Positions 32,047-43,815 are shown, counted from the stretch's first letter. The stretch is DNA of 64,000 bases from Pelodera strongyloides (GCA_036852015.1 JAANDG010000229.1:1-64000), one strand, 5' to 3'. Notes: a model not told the origin generated them from the sequence alone. Numbers and translations: made by a program.

Positions 32047-32770
32047 TCCACTTACTGGTGTGGTTGCATTAGGAATTTGACGTATGGAGTTGCACTAGTG
32101 CCTAGATTTGAAATAAACACTACGAGTAAATCCAAACTACAAATCTCGGAATGGTTATTAAGCGGGAGATTTAATTTTTGGGTGCGTGGGTGAAATGTAT
32201 TAGGCTAGTGCAATGGACGCTTTTTCCATATAAAATGCGAGCAGTTATGTTTTTGCTTTGTTATTTTTTCAGTTCCTATCCATTTATGGTATTTTTTATG
32301 TTGATTTTCATTAGTAAAGTTATTTAAACTATTTTTGGTGAAAAAACCCTTGCGTGTCATTTCGCTTTAAAATAAGTTTTTCAGTTTATATCCGTCCACT
32401 AGAACATCGTTTCTATATGTGCTGATTGACTCTCTTTCTGGGCCTCGGTTTAATTACCCAAGTTGAGGTTTTGTGAGTGCGAGCACGATATGTCGCACCG
32501 TTTCTATAAATGCTGACTCTCTTTCTTTCCCTTAGTTTAGTCTTTCTGGGCCTCGGTTTAGTTACCCAGGTTTGAGGTTTGCCTCAGACAGACAAACGTT
32601 TTTTACACTTTTCGATTATAGGGTGGAGGTTGACTAGAGCTCGGCGCGCGCTGCGCGCGCCTCACTCTAGCGTGTTAGCTTTTACTTGAACTTTCACGTA
32701 AGTCTTATATTTTTGCACATTCTTACATTTTTTTTCTGCGTTCAATGTACGCCTGCTGTTTCGTGTATTT
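32047..32770. other. Unassigned, with a dispersed repeat near 32.5 kb
   Basis: About 32420-32640 carries the segment CCTCGGTTTAGTTACCCAG...CAGACAGAC...TTTTTTACACTTTTCGATTA, found again at 36300-36475 and in part at 36090 and 37133. A CG-rich palindrome GGCGCGCGCTGCGCGCGCC sits at about 32643-32661. Otherwise nothing is recognised. Confidence 0.55.
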
Positions 32771-33800
32771 GCATTTTGAACGTCGATTTATTTTTGACGT
32801 TGCAGATTCTGAAGCAGAAGCGATTCTGCATATATAAGACAAATACGCGTCTGACATCATGAGTGAACTTCATTTGCATCATCAGAATGGAGCTGCCCTG
32901 AAATTTGCACGTCAACTTTTTGATATAGCTGATTCTGTCCTTTGCATCATCAGAATCGAGCTACGGCGAAAATTGCACGTCGACTTATTTTTCACGTCGT
33001 AGCTTCTGAAGCAGAAGGCGTGTGGCATGCCTAACTCAAATGCGCTTGTGACATCATCATTGAAGTTGAGTTGCAGCATTGTTTTGTCGCTACGGCGAAG
33101 GCGAAGATTGCACGTCGACTTATTTTCACGTCGTAGTTTGTGAAGCAGAAGGCATGTGGCCTGCCTAACTCAAATGCACTTGTGACATCATCATTGAAGT
33201 TGATTTGCTGCATTGCTTTGTCGCTACGACCAAGTTTGAACGTCGACTTATTTTTGATGTCATGCTTCTGAAGCAGAAGACCTGTTGCTCGTGTGAAGAT
33301 TTTGGTAGGGCTTCGGATTTCTAAACGTTAGCTCGCTCGGCGGGACTTCGGCCCGCCTTCGCTCGCCCAACGTTCACTATGCTTTATGGCTTATTTTTGA
33401 CGTTATAGGTTCTGAACCAGAAGCGATACTGCATGTCTAAGACAAATGCGCGTCTGACATCATCATTGAAGCTGTTTCGCATCATTGCTTTGTCGCTACG
33501 TCGAAGATTGCACGTCGACTTATTTTTCACGTCATAGCTTCTGAAGCAGAAGGCATTTTGTCTCCCTAAGTCAAATGCGCTTGTGACATCATCATTGAAG
33601 TTGATATGCAGCATTGCTTTGTCGCTACGATGAAATTTGATCGTCGCATTATTTTGACGTCATGATTCTGAAGCAGAATACCTGTTGCCCGTGAATTAGT
33701 TAGGGCTGAATTTTGAAGATTTTGAAAGAGCTTCGGATTTCTAAACGTTAGCTCGCTCGGCGGGCTTTCGGCCCGCCTTCGCTCGCCCAACGATCACTAT
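32771..33800. repeat. Diverged relatives of the 129-bp satellite
   Basis: Repeated but irregular versions of the satellite motif (CACGTCGACTTATTTTTCACGTC, GATTCTGAAGCAGAAG, TGACATCATCATTGAA). Two copies of GCTCGCTCGGCGGG.CTTCGGCCCGCCTTCGCTCGCCCAACG, each able to form a GC-rich hairpin, lie at about 33330-33371 and 33750-33791. Confidence 0.85.
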
Positions 33801-33886
33801 GTGGAGCCGAAGCGTTATCGACAATCTGTCTCTGATACACGCTTCACTTCAGCAGTGAAATCGATCTTCATCGTTAGTTCTGCGTT

Positions 33887-35440
33887 ACAATGAAGTTTGC
33901 ACGTCGACTTATTTTTGACGCCATAGATTCTGAAGCAGAAGGCATGTTGCCCGTTTAAGTCAAATGCGCGTCTATCATCGGCATTGAACTTCATTTGCAT
34001 CATTACTTTGGCGCTACGATGAAGTTTGCACGTCGACTTATTTTTGACGTCATAGATTCTGAAGCAGAAGGCATGTTGCCCGTCTAAGTCAAATGCGCGT
34101 CTATCATCAGCATTGAACTTCATTTGCACCATTACTTTGGTGCTACGATGATGTTGGCACGTCGACTTATTTTTGACGTCATAGATTCTGAAGCAGAAGG
34201 CATGTTGCCCGTCTAAATCAAATGCGCGTCTATCATCAACATTGAACTTCATTTGCATTATTACTTTGGCGCTACGATGAACTTTGCACGTCGACTTATT
34301 TTTGACGTCATAGATTCTGAAGCAGAAGGCACTTTGCCCGTCTAAGTCAAATGCGCGTCTATCATCAGCATTGAACTTTTGCATCATTACTTTGGTGCTA
34401 CGATGAAGTTGGCACGTCGACTTATTTTTGACGTCATAGATTCTGAAGCAGAAGGCATGTTGCCCGTCTAAGTCAAATGCGCGTCTATCATCGGCATTGA
34501 ACTTCATTTGCATCATTACTTTGGCGCTACGATGAAGTTTGCACGTCGACTTATTTTTGACGTCATAGATTCTGAATCAGCAGGCATGTTGCCCGTCTAA
34601 GTCAAATGCGCGTCTATCATCAGCATTGAACTTCATTTGCATCATTACTTTGGCGCTACGATGAACTTTGCACGTCGATTTATTATTGACGTCATAGATT
34701 CTGAAGCAAAAGACATGTTGCCCGTCTAAGTCAAATGCGCGTCTACCATCAGCATTGAACTTCATTTGCATCATTAGTTTGGCGCTACGATGAACTTTGC
34801 ACGTCGACTTATTTTTGACGTCACAGATTCTGAAGCAGAAGGCACGTTGCCCGTCTAAGTCGAATGCGCGTCTATCATCGGCATTGAACTCCATTTGCAT
34901 CATTACTTTGGCGCTACGATGAAGTTTGCACGTCGACTTATTTTTGACGTCATAGATTCTGAAGCAGAAGGCATGTTGCCCGTCTAAGTCAAATGCGCGT
35001 CTATCATCAGCATTGAACTTCATTTGCACCATTACTTTGGTGCTACGATGAAGTTGGCATGTCGACTTATTTTTGACGTCACAGATTCTGAAGCAGAAGG
35101 CACGTTGCCCGTCTAAGTCAAATGCGCGTCTATCATCAGCATTGAACTTCATTTGCATCATTACTTTGGTGCTACGATGAAGTTGGCACGTCGACTTATT
35201 TTTGACGTCATAGATTCTGAAGCAGAAGGCACGTTGCCCGTCTAAGTCAAATGCGCGTCTATCATCAGCATTGAACTTCATTTGCATCATTACTTTGGTG
35301 CTACGATGAAGTTGGCACGTCGACTTATTTTTGACGTCATAGATTGAAGCAGAAGGTATGTTGCCCGTCTAAATCAAATGCGCGTCTATCATCAACAGTG
35401 AACTTCATTTACATCATTACTTTGGCGCTACGATGAATCC
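33887..35440 (-). repeat. 129-bp tandem satellite, ~12 units, open on the minus strand
   Basis: CACGTCGACTTATTTTTGACG recurs with 129-bp spacing at 33900, 34029, 34158, 34287, (126-bp step) 34413, 34542, 34671, 34800, 34929, 35058, 35187 and 35316. 129 is 43 codons, so minus-strand frames run through many units (33815-34516, 233 codons; 34577-35290, 237 codons), repeating MKFNADDRRAFDLDGQHAF and CFRIYDVKNKSTC. They are separated by a stop created by base changes near 34577. There is no signal peptide and no recognised domain. I annotate it as a satellite; whether it is ever translated cannot be told. Confidence 0.95.
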
Positions 35441-36076
35441 ACACCACGGTATCTGCAATTTTCATTTTTTTGGCACTTTGCCAAATATCAAAAGTCTAAA
35501 CGGAACTTAGACTTCCTTTTCCTATTGACACGATCGATATTGGCCGCTTACTCTGCGTCTTCGAAGTCACAGTGATCTTTCGTCGTTCTCTAACTCACTT
35601 CGATCGCTTATAGCTCGCTGCGGAGTCGCTGTGGAATTTTTGCTCAGTGGTCGCGTTTGCTTATCTCATTGAGCTCTAATTTCGTAGCCATGCTCGCCGC
35701 CCGTTCTGCCGGTTTCTTTCGTTATCATATATTAAGCATCATATATTAAGCACAAGCGATATTAACGGTCTTAACGATCAGCATTGAAGTTCATTACATC
35801 ATTACTTCGGCGCTACGATGAATTTTGCACGTCGTCTTCTTTTTGATGTCATGGATTCTGAAGTCGAAGCGTATTCGAAAAACTGTATTTTAGACGCTGT
35901 ACTTCGGCATTGAAATTCACTTGCATAGTTACTTTTGCGCTAGGCTGAATTTCGCACGCCGACTTATTGTTCACGTCATAGATTCTGAAGCAGAAGCGTA
36001 TTCGACGCATCATTGCTTTGGCACTACGATGAACTTCGCACTTCGATCTATTTATAATTTTGGAGCAGCTGTTCAT
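35441..36076. repeat. Dispersed repeat and diverged satellite copies
   Basis: 35520-35700 (TATTGGCCGCTTACTC...GAGCTCTAATTTCGTAG) is related to 36120-36275. 35780-36050 again contains diverged 129-bp-type motifs (CACGTCGTCTTCTTTTTGATG, GATTCTGAAGCAGAAGCGTA). Confidence 0.7.
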
Positions 36077-36089
36077 TCACTCTTTTCGG

Positions 36090-36475
36090 TTTAATTACCC
36101 AAGTTTGAGGTTAGTTTGACAGATCGATACTGGCCGATTGGTTTTCGACTTGCCAGTTCGCGCGCTATTTCGCTGTTCTCTAACTCGCTTTCATCGCTTA
36201 TATCTCGCGGCGGAGTCGCTTTTGAATTTTTTCTCAGTACTAACTATTACTCGTCTCGCTGAGCTCTAATTTCCTAAATGGGTTTGGAGAGAATCGAAAA
36301 TTTGGTGAGCCTCAGACAGACAGACGGACGTTTTTTACACTTTTCGATTATAGGGTGGAGGTTGATTCCCTTGGTTTAGTCTTTCTGGGCATCGGTTTAG
36401 TTACCCAGGTTTGAGGTTTGCCTCAGACAGGCAGGCGTTTTTTACACTTTTCGATTATAGGGTGGAGGTTGATTA
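36090..36475. repeat. Dispersed repeat, second copy plus local duplication
   Basis: Contains a copy of the 35520-35700 repeat, then two successive copies of the CAGACAG...TTTTTTACACTTTTCGATTATAGGGTGGAGG segment (about 36308-36375 and 36420-36475) that also occurs near 32580-32630. Confidence 0.75.
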
Positions 36476-36477
36476 GC

Positions 36478-36747
36478 ATTCTTTCTCTGCATAATTGGTA
36501 AACGACGGAAGAACATTCCTACGGTTATAACAAAGGGTTTTCAATACTATGATGCCCTAAAAGAGCAAAATTGATTCTGAATACGGTTCTGACTACGGTT
36601 CCTTCCGACTACGTTTGCCGGGAATAACTCTGCGATTTCTAGGCGCAAAGAAATGCAGTTTTCACATTAATATTTCTGAAATTCCGTACCTTCCGATCAA
36701 ACAAATTGAGGAAATTTTTTTTCTCGTGGGCCGGTTCCTTTAGCGGG
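36478..36747 (-). repeat. Foldback element A, right half only
   Basis: Matches the right portion of the element at 51016-51599: ACGAC..AAGAACATTCCTAC, GCCGGGAATAACTC, ATTTCTGAAATTCCG, then TTTCTCGTGGGCCGGTTCCTTTA. The left arm is absent. Confidence 0.75.
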
Positions 36748-36847
36748 TCGGATCAATCAAACTGAGCCGTATTTATTATTTCTTTGTACGTTCCCTAAGG
36801 AATACAACATCTACAAACTATGTTTTGTTTCAATAAGATTCACCTCC

Positions 36848-37445
36848 TCTGATGATTGACGGCATGTTCGCGGCGGCTATATGGGCTTTAGCAAGTTCGC
36901 TCCGCAAAAGTGGCGGCTATTCGGCGAGGATAAACCTGCCGCGAACACGCCAAAACAGGCGAAAATGCGGCGGCTATCAGATAGCCGCCCGAGAGCCGCT
37001 GCGAACTTGCTTGTTTCAGGCGAAAATGCGGCGGCTATCCGGCGGCTATTCGGCGGCTATCGGGGTTTTGTGCACACACGAGCGATACGACTCACATTCC
37101 TCTTTTGAGAGCGGAATGCGGGGTCTCAGTCGGTTTAATTACCCAAGTTTGAGGTTAGCACTAACCCCGATACTAGACCTTAACACCATACTGTGTCTCG
37201 ATACAATTTTGTAAAGCGTGACTTCGGGCTGTTGGTCAATTTCATTTTTTTTTATCGTTTAAATTTTTTGGGGAAGAAATGTATTTTTCTCTGGACCCTC
37301 CTCGCCGAGAGAGTGTCCGGCGGTTATTCGGCGGCTATCCGGCGAGTTCGCCCCGCCTTCAATGATCGTCGCGCCTGCAGACTTCTCTTGTCGCCGAATA
37401 GCCGCCTAAATAGCCGCCCAATAGCCGCCGCGAATATGTCATAGA
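36848..37445. repeat. GC-rich CGGCGGCTAT repeats in inverted arrangement
   Basis: 36862-37065 has many copies of GGCGGCTAT (for example CGGCGGCTATTCGGCGGCTAT at about 37029-37059), with more direct copies at 37317-37340. 37390-37440 carries the complement ATAGCCGCC four times, so the left and right parts can pair. In both directions the sequence is open over 60-120 codons, a result of composition. Confidence 0.8.
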
Positions 37446-38370
37446 GAACGTAGTCGCTGAAGCTTTCCAGTGGGGATTTGCGTGAAAATGAACCAAACGT
37501 AGACAAAAAAAAAACAATTGCACCCCTTATTTACTAATTGTGTGCCCCCAGGGCATCTCGCTGTTTTATGTCCGAAAGTATCTAACTATACAGTCAGATA
37601 CCCTCGGGGTTTTTCGCCATGGTCGATTTAGTGGTGTTAAAATTTGTTCAAAAAATTTTGTTCTAAAAAATTTATCGTTAAATTTTGGGGTGCCTACATA
37701 CTTATGCGACGCACTGTTATATAATAAGATTATCTTACTATATTACCTTTACAGTACTCCTCGACCTTCTCCTCGCAAAAACTCGGTAAGAACGTGCACA
37801 TCGATCACAGAATGATTCGCGTCGCGCGGTCTGGACCTCCTGGAGGGCATAAAATACAACCGGGAAAAGTGTATGTGGTGAGTTGGTTACTTTATCTTGG
37901 ATTTCGAGGTACGGTACCAATCGTGAAATCAGAACTGCCTATAGCTGGTTTGTGTTGAGTACGCATAGGTGTTTTTAGTTGATCGCATTTCCATTATTTA
38001 CTTCCATTCTCCATCCAAAAAGGTTCCTAAAATATGCATAACCTTACCCTTACCGTGGCACATGATGATTCAAGTGCTCAAAGTTATCGATTTTTGGCGA
38101 AAAAAAGGGAAAATGGTAGAACAACAAACAAGGGAAAGATTTCCATACTGCTTTCTAATTAGACATGGATAACCACTGCTTCGACGTTAGTGGCGAAAAT
38201 CTTGTATTTTAACTTTGAATGCAGCAACAGTTGAAGTATATAAATGGATTATACTTAACTCTCCTTGTATGCAATTAATTTCGATACGATTGCATATATT
38301 ACTAACAAACATGGGGAAGCTTATAAAACCGTAAAAGTATTCATCTGGTTTGTTATAAAAATTAATATAA
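37446..38370. other. Unassigned AT-rich stretch
   Basis: 37512-37545 resembles the loop region of the nested foldback near 30460 (CAATTG.ACCC.TTATTT). Nothing else is recognised; the short frames at 37540-37815 and 37969-38172 have no motif. Confidence 0.4.
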
Positions 38371-38373
38371 ATA

Positions 38374-38475
38374 GTTTATTGAGGATATGCAATTAACACA
38401 ACTCAAACGGTGACCCTAAGATACCACGCTTCACAACGCAGTATACTGACAAGGGACCATACTACAAAGAACAAA
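38374..38475 (-). mobile_element. 3'-end fragment related to the 53.75-54.79 kb insertion
   Basis: GTTTATTGA...GACCCTAAGA..CC..........ATACTGACAAGGGACC matches the outer 3' end of the minus-strand unit at 53755-53850 (GTTTATTGATTAC...CAACCCTAAGACGG...ATACTGACAAGGGGCC). It is read as the 3' end (with AATAAAC on the minus strand) of another member of that element family; the coding part is absent. Confidence 0.6.
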
Positions 38476-38719
38476 TAACACAAGAACACAATCAAAATCA
38501 TAATCAAGAGCTCTAAACATAAATTAAATCATTTGAGGTAGGTTATGCTTATACGTAATACTAATGTTATTTAAGAAAACAATTCACAGATAAAAAAAAC
38601 AATTTACAGATAAAAAACGATTTACAGATAAAAACAGATAAAAACAAATTGATATACCCATGCTTCTAAAAGATCACGTTACGCGGCCGACTGTCCACTA
38701 CTGTCAGCAGGTTCCAAAG

Positions 38720-38948
38720 TCGTAAAATTTGGGGAATTCCAAACAAAAAAACTTTTCAAAAGTAGTTCGGGATGGCCGGTCGGAAATGTAAACTTTATTT
38801 AAGATATACATAAATATTTTTGGCCAATATGATGTCTTTGTGCCCATGAGCTATATGTACTGCGGAAAACATTTACATTTCCGATCGGGCGATCCCGAAC
38901 TACTTTCGAAACATTTTCTGTTCGGAATTCGGCAAACCGAACGCGCCC
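38720..38948. repeat. Foldback, ~60-bp arms
   Basis: The left arm about 38725-38795 (GGAATTCC..AAGTAGTTCGGGAT.GCCGGTCGGAAATGTAAA) is an imperfect inverted copy of about 38868-38940. A ~75-bp loop lies between them. Confidence 0.8.
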
Positions 38949-39109
38949 TTAAAGAGGGCATTGTTTCTCTGCCATGAAGCGATAGTGTGTGTAATATACA
39001 CATACATAGTTCATGAATAATCTTGAATGTCACTACGTTGTGATCAAACAGAAGCGCATTTTGAAGCATGTATAATTAATATAGAACAACAATGCCATGT
39101 AATACATAT

Positions 39110-39225
39110 TATCATCATTTAGAGATTGTGCCAGGATACCGGGCAATGTTAGCCCACGCCCTATCTCAAGAAGATGCAAACTAGCACCTGTACCACATGG
39201 GCAGTGAGGGGATGAGCCATTGTTC
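39110..39225 (+). repeat. Dispersed repeat B, partial copy 4
   Basis: Contains AATGTTAGCCCACGCCC, CTCAAGAAGATGCAAAC and GTACCACATGGGC as in the copies at 29390, 31215 and 31600, but without element A behind it. Confidence 0.75.
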
Positions 39226-39285
39226 ATGTCGAGAAACGCCAGGCAGAGAGGCAAAGAGAACCGCGGAAGCACAAAAAGAGAGGAA

Positions 39286-39996
39286 CTTTACTATCGAATT
39301 TCCGATAACATGGTTGGTTCGGGTACAATGGGTACTCTTGCTAGTAATCAAAAGATCTGCGCATAAGAATCAGATGTAGATGCATGATGTTCATTAGTCA
39401 ATATGCAAAGGCTAAGGTATAATTTCCCTGTCGCGGATGCGCTTTTTGTTGAGTAGATGTGTTTGTTTGCTGCAACGGTGTTGAATATTATTATTATTAG
39501 TTCACGTCAAGCATTTATCATAATCTCAACTATTCATTTCAGCTCGACGACTGGAAACTTATCCTCTGGAGTTTTTCGGAACGCACACCTCGGATTCCTC
39601 ACTTTCGGCCAACCGACGACCTAACTTCCGATAACATGGTTGGGTCGTGTACAATTATTGGGTACTCTTGCCAGTAATCAAGGGATCTGAGAATAAGAAG
39701 CAGATGTAGATGCATGATGTTCAGAAGTCAATATGCAAATGCTAAGGTCAATACCCTGACGCGGATGCGCTTTGTGTTGAGTAGATGTGTCTGTTTGCTG
39801 CAACGGTGTGTGTTGAATATTATTATTATTATGTTCACGTCAAGCATTTATCATAATCTCAACTATTCATTTTCAGCTCGACGACTGGAAACTTATCCTC
39901 TGGAGTTTTTCGGAACGCACACCTCGGATTCCTCACATTCGGCCAACCGACGACCTAACTTCCGATAACATGGTTGGTTCGTGTACATTGGGTACT
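39286..39996 (+). repeat. Gln-rich cassette, two short tandem copies
   Basis: Two ~340-bp direct copies, each: TTCCGATAACATGGTTGG, an intron-like stretch with GATGCATGATGTTCA and GACGCGGATGCGCTTT, a TTTCAG acceptor, then CTCGACGACTGGAAAC...GAGTTTTTCGGAACGCA...CCAACCGACGACCTAAC. The Gln-rich coding part itself is missing here. Confidence 0.85.
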
Positions 39997-40002
39997 CTTG
40001 CT

Positions 40003-40425
40003 TCCGCATGCATGCGGTCATTTAAGGCAAAACGCATTCATGCCGTCCATCGTGCGGCAGGCATGTTTTTTTGGGCACGGTTTTGCTGTCAGGCATGCCG
40101 CACTTGTTGCACTAACCGTGCTTTTTCATTACTTTAGAAAACTCTTTTGAGAGGGGTTTTCACTTCTTTTGACTATTTTACGTAAGTATTTTTGTTTATA
40201 ACTAATAAAATGGTAATTATAACAATTTTAGTGGGGCTTTGGTTGATTTAAGTCGGTTTTAAATTCCCGCACGTTTACGGCAATGTGCATAAATGGATGC
40301 CGCATGCATGCCCGGGCTCTCCTCCGCATGCATGCCGCCTGCCGAAGAGCATGCATGCAGTCACCATGACGGCATGCATGCTTGTTCAAATGACCTGCAA
40401 GCGAAGTGTGACCTGAGTAGAATGT
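40003..40425. repeat. Foldback with five GCATGCATGC motifs
   Basis: GCATGCATGC occurs near 40006, 40301, 40324, 40350 and 40374. The left end (CCGCATGCATGCGGTCATTT..GGCA) and the right end (GACGGCATGCATGC..GTTCAAATGACCTGCAAGCG) are inverted relatives ~300 bp apart. Alternating purine-pyrimidine runs of this kind can adopt Z-DNA. Probably a non-autonomous element. Confidence 0.8.
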
Positions 40426-41149
40426 TTTAGCATCATCTCGTGGCTCGATTAATGGACAACGTGAGCATGGTGGCATATATCGCCGAGTGCCCTCGTTAGC
40501 CACTCAGCAGGTGGGTAAGGTGGGTTTCACTTTCAGGTTCTGATCAGTTTTGTCTCGTAACTTAACCGGGTTTTTTTGTTTTCGCATTCATTGTTGAGAT
40601 TAAGATATGTATTTGTTTACACTACTTACATTGTAATGTTTAGTCCGTCGGAAATCCGGAAGAAGCGCGAGCAACACATCAGCCGGATGATCGCGTGCAG
40701 GTGGCGAAGAAGTCAAAAGAGAAGTACGTTCACCTTTCGTGGTTATTTGAATACGAGTAGATGAATTCTTGATTGGAATGGAATTTGTTTTGATTCGTAG
40801 TTTACGTGTTGCATCGGAATGAGAGCTGACGTAGAGCTTTTGCCTACGTCTACATGGGCATCCCTTCAATACATAAATTTTGCGCAAGCGAACTATAAGT
40901 AAGCAAAACCGAACCATGGTGATACCATAATTGATGATTGACAACTCGACATGAAAATGGATGATTGAAATTGATTATTGTATATCTTTTGGTGTGGATT
41001 TTTGTATTGTTATCACAGTTTCAAAGTATTTTGACTACATGGAACTTGATTAAGTTATGTAACCAGGCTTGTCCCTTCGCTATCTAGTTTCGAAAGTGCT
41101 TTAATTGTGATTTGTCCAGTTTTGTCTATGTGACGCGTTAAATGAATGT
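40426..41149. other. Unassigned spacer
   Basis: No exon series with matching phase is seen. About 40940-41120 (ACTCGACATGAAAATGGATGATTGAAATTGATTATTG and what follows) recurs at 42720-42910 and in part at 41440-41570 and 43050-43170, so it belongs to the same repeat mosaic. Confidence 0.5.
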
Positions 41150-42440
41150 GGATCGTTGAAGCGACTGCCTATCACTGTGTACGACTTCAGGAACAATTGA
41201 CGACCGAATTTCCGATAAAAAGGTTGGTTCGGCTTGGCCCGCACCGAGACGCCATTTGCGACATGGTCTACGGCTCAGAAGCAGAAGAAGGAGGAGGAAA
41301 CTAAGCGAACAACACTGTGGTGGAGCAACTGACGACCGATTTTCCGAAAAAGGTTGGTTCGGGTACATGTGTACTCTTGCAAGTGATCGACCTGAACATA
41401 AGAAGCATATTTATGGGGCCTAGTTACTTGTTTCGATTCGCATTGATAGCACAGTTTCAAAGTATTTTGATCACATGGACCTTTATTATAAGTTGTGTAG
41501 ACAGGCGTGTGCCTTCAGTCTCTATTTTCGAAAGCGCTTTAATTGTGATTTGTTCAGTTCTGTCTATGAGACGGCGAACGAGAATCTGGTATGCAATGAA
41601 GTGCCGGACAACTACGGTGTACGACTTCAGGACCAACTGACTATCGAATTTCCGATAACATGGTTGGTTCGGGTACAATGGGTACTCTTGCTAGCAATCA
41701 AGAGTTCCAAGATAAGAAGCAGATGTAGATGTATGATGTACATTAGCCAATGTGCAAATGCTAAGGTCAATACCCTGACGCGGATGCGCTGTTTGTTGAG
41801 TGGATGTATCTGATTGCTGCAACGGTATACGTTGAATATTATTATTATGTTCACGTCAAGCATTTATCATAATCTCATTTTTTCCCTTTTGTATTACATT
41901 TTCAGCTCGACGACTGCCTGTGGAGTTTTTTGGAAGCATCGGATTCCTCACATTCGGTGGTCCAGCAACAGCCCGTGCAACATAATCTGGAGGGCAGCAT
42001 GCCCGTGCAGCAGCAGAATGTTGACGAGCAGCCCTCCTGGTCCAGTCGAAGCCAGCAGCTTGATGCGAGCCAACTGACGATCTAACTTCCGATAACATGG
42101 TTGGTTCGTGTACATTGGGTACACTTGCCAGTAATCCAGAGATCTGAACACAAGAAGCCGACGTAGATGCATAGTGTACATTAGTTTAACATATAAATAA
42201 AAAAACCAAGTTTTTTTTTGAAGAAGCGCCAAATTTGAATCGGAGAAAGAATTCGGAATGGAGCGTGGAACGGAAATTTGAACCACAGAAGTCTTTTAGG
42301 CTTGGCCCGCACCGAGTCGCCATTTGCGACATGGTCTACGGCACAGAAGCAGAAGGAGGAGGAAACGAAGAGATCGAACAAACGAGCGATTTTCCGATAA
42401 AAGGTTGGTTCTGGTACATTGGATACTATTGCTTTGTGCT
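41150..42440 (+). repeat. Gln-rich cassette, broken and rearranged copies
   Basis: Pieces in order: 41160-41380 (CCGATAAAAAGGTTGGTTCGG, GCACCGAGACGCCATTTGCG, AGAAGGAGGAGG), 41590-42130 (full lead-in, intron-like part, TTTTCAG near 41905, then a frame reading ASDSSHSVVQQQPVQ, LEGSMPVQQQN, EQPSWSSRSQQLDASQL), and 42230-42420 (a later part reading NSEWSVERKFEPQKSF, GPHRVAICDMVYGTEAEGGG). Order and completeness differ from the fullest copy at 49.2 kb. Confidence 0.8.
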
Positions 42441-43159
42441 TATGTATTGTCCCATAATTCACATTTATGTCAGCACTTAGTGCGTATTGCAATTCTTTGT
42501 TTTACTTTGTTTGTGAAAAAACTTGCATTATAGTAAGTGCATAGCCGTGTAGTATCGTTTCCGTGCACTGCACTTACGGTAACGTATATGAAAAATAACA
42601 TAATCGTAATATTTTTGTTCACTTGTTATAGGAGAATGAGGTGGAGGTGGAACACGTTGTACTGGTCGACAACTTGAGACTTGAGCGACAGGAATCAACA
42701 GTGAGTTTTTTTTAAGTATAGATTTCAGCTCGACATGAAAATGGATGATTAAAATTGATTATTGTATATCTTTGTTGTGGATTTATTCGCATTGATATGA
42801 CAGTTTCAAAGTATTTTGATTACGTAGAACTTGATTAAGTTATGTAGACAGGCGTGCACCTTCAGTCTCTATTTTCGAAAGTGCTTTAATTGTGCTTTGT
42901 TCAGTTTTGCCTGTGGGACGCCGGACGACGACCGATTTTCCGATAAAAGGTTGTATAATGTAACTTAGTTTAACCTAATAATAACCAAAGGTTGAAATCC
43001 CATGTAGTACTATGTGAAATTTCGTTTATATGTATGAAGCCTATTTACTTGTTCCGATTCATATTGATATCACAGTTTCGAAGTTTTTGACTACGTGGAC
43101 CTTGATTATAAGCCTTCAGTCTCTAGTTTCGAAGTGCCTTAATTGTGATTTGTTCAGTT
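42441..43159. other. Repeat mosaic without a gene
   Basis: Contains a second copy of the 40940-41120 spacer sequence (about 42720-42910). No exon pair or RNA gene is recognised. Confidence 0.45.
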
Positions 43160-43815
43160 TTGTCTATGTGACGCGGAACCAGAATCTGGAATATAATGAA
43201 GTGACCGACAACTACGGTGTACGACTTCAGGAACAACTGGCGTTCGATCTTCCGACAAAAGGTTGGTTCGGGTACGTTGGGTACTCTTGCTAGTAATCAA
43301 GAGACCTGAACATAAGAAGATGAGGTACATTAGTCAGGCAAATGCTAGGGTCAATACCCTGACGCGGATGCGCTGTTTGTTGAGTGGATGTGTCTGATTG
43401 CTGCAACCGTGGGTGTTAAATATTTTTATTGTTATGTTCACGTCAAACATTTATCATAATCTCAACTATTCATTTTCAGCTCGACGACTGGAAACAACTT
43501 ATCCTCGAATCGATGTCTGGGTCGTAAAGACCCAGACGTCTTGTGAACCGGTTTGTGCACTTGGAAGAGAAATCACTGGAGTTTTTCGGAACGCAGGCCT
43601 CGGATTCCCATTCCTCACATTCGGTGGTCCAACAACAGCCCGTGCAACTGACTCTGGAGGGCAGCATGCCCGTGCAGCAGCAGAATGTTGCCGAGCAGCC
43701 GTCCTGGTCCAGTCGAAGTCAGTAGCCAGACGAGAGCCAGCAGCTTGATGAGCCGGTCGCTGGGAAACAACGCAGGACCGATTTTCCGATAAAAGGTTGG
43801 TTCGGGTACATTTCG
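43160..43815 (+). repeat. Gln-rich cassette, long copy
   Basis: Lead-in TACGGTGTACGACTTCAGG near 43215, intron-like part, TTTTCAG acceptor near 43479, then a region open in several frames. The frame shared by the copies reads LEFFGTQASDSHSSHSVV, QQQPVQLTLEGSMPVQQQN, EQPSWSSRSQ, stop, then PDESQQLDEPVAGKQR. Compared with the 49.5 kb copy it has a 9-bp, frame-keeping insertion in the Ser-His stretch. No known domain; resembles a low-complexity linker of a nuclear or transposon-encoded protein. Confidence 0.75.

Noticed and set aside
33815..35290. Calling the satellite frames a secreted or structural repeat protein gene
   Set aside because: No signal peptide, promoter or end exons; kept as a repeat with a note on its coding potential.
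36852..37214. 120-codon frame in the CGGCGGCTAT region
   Set aside because: A short GC-rich repeat without stops explains it.
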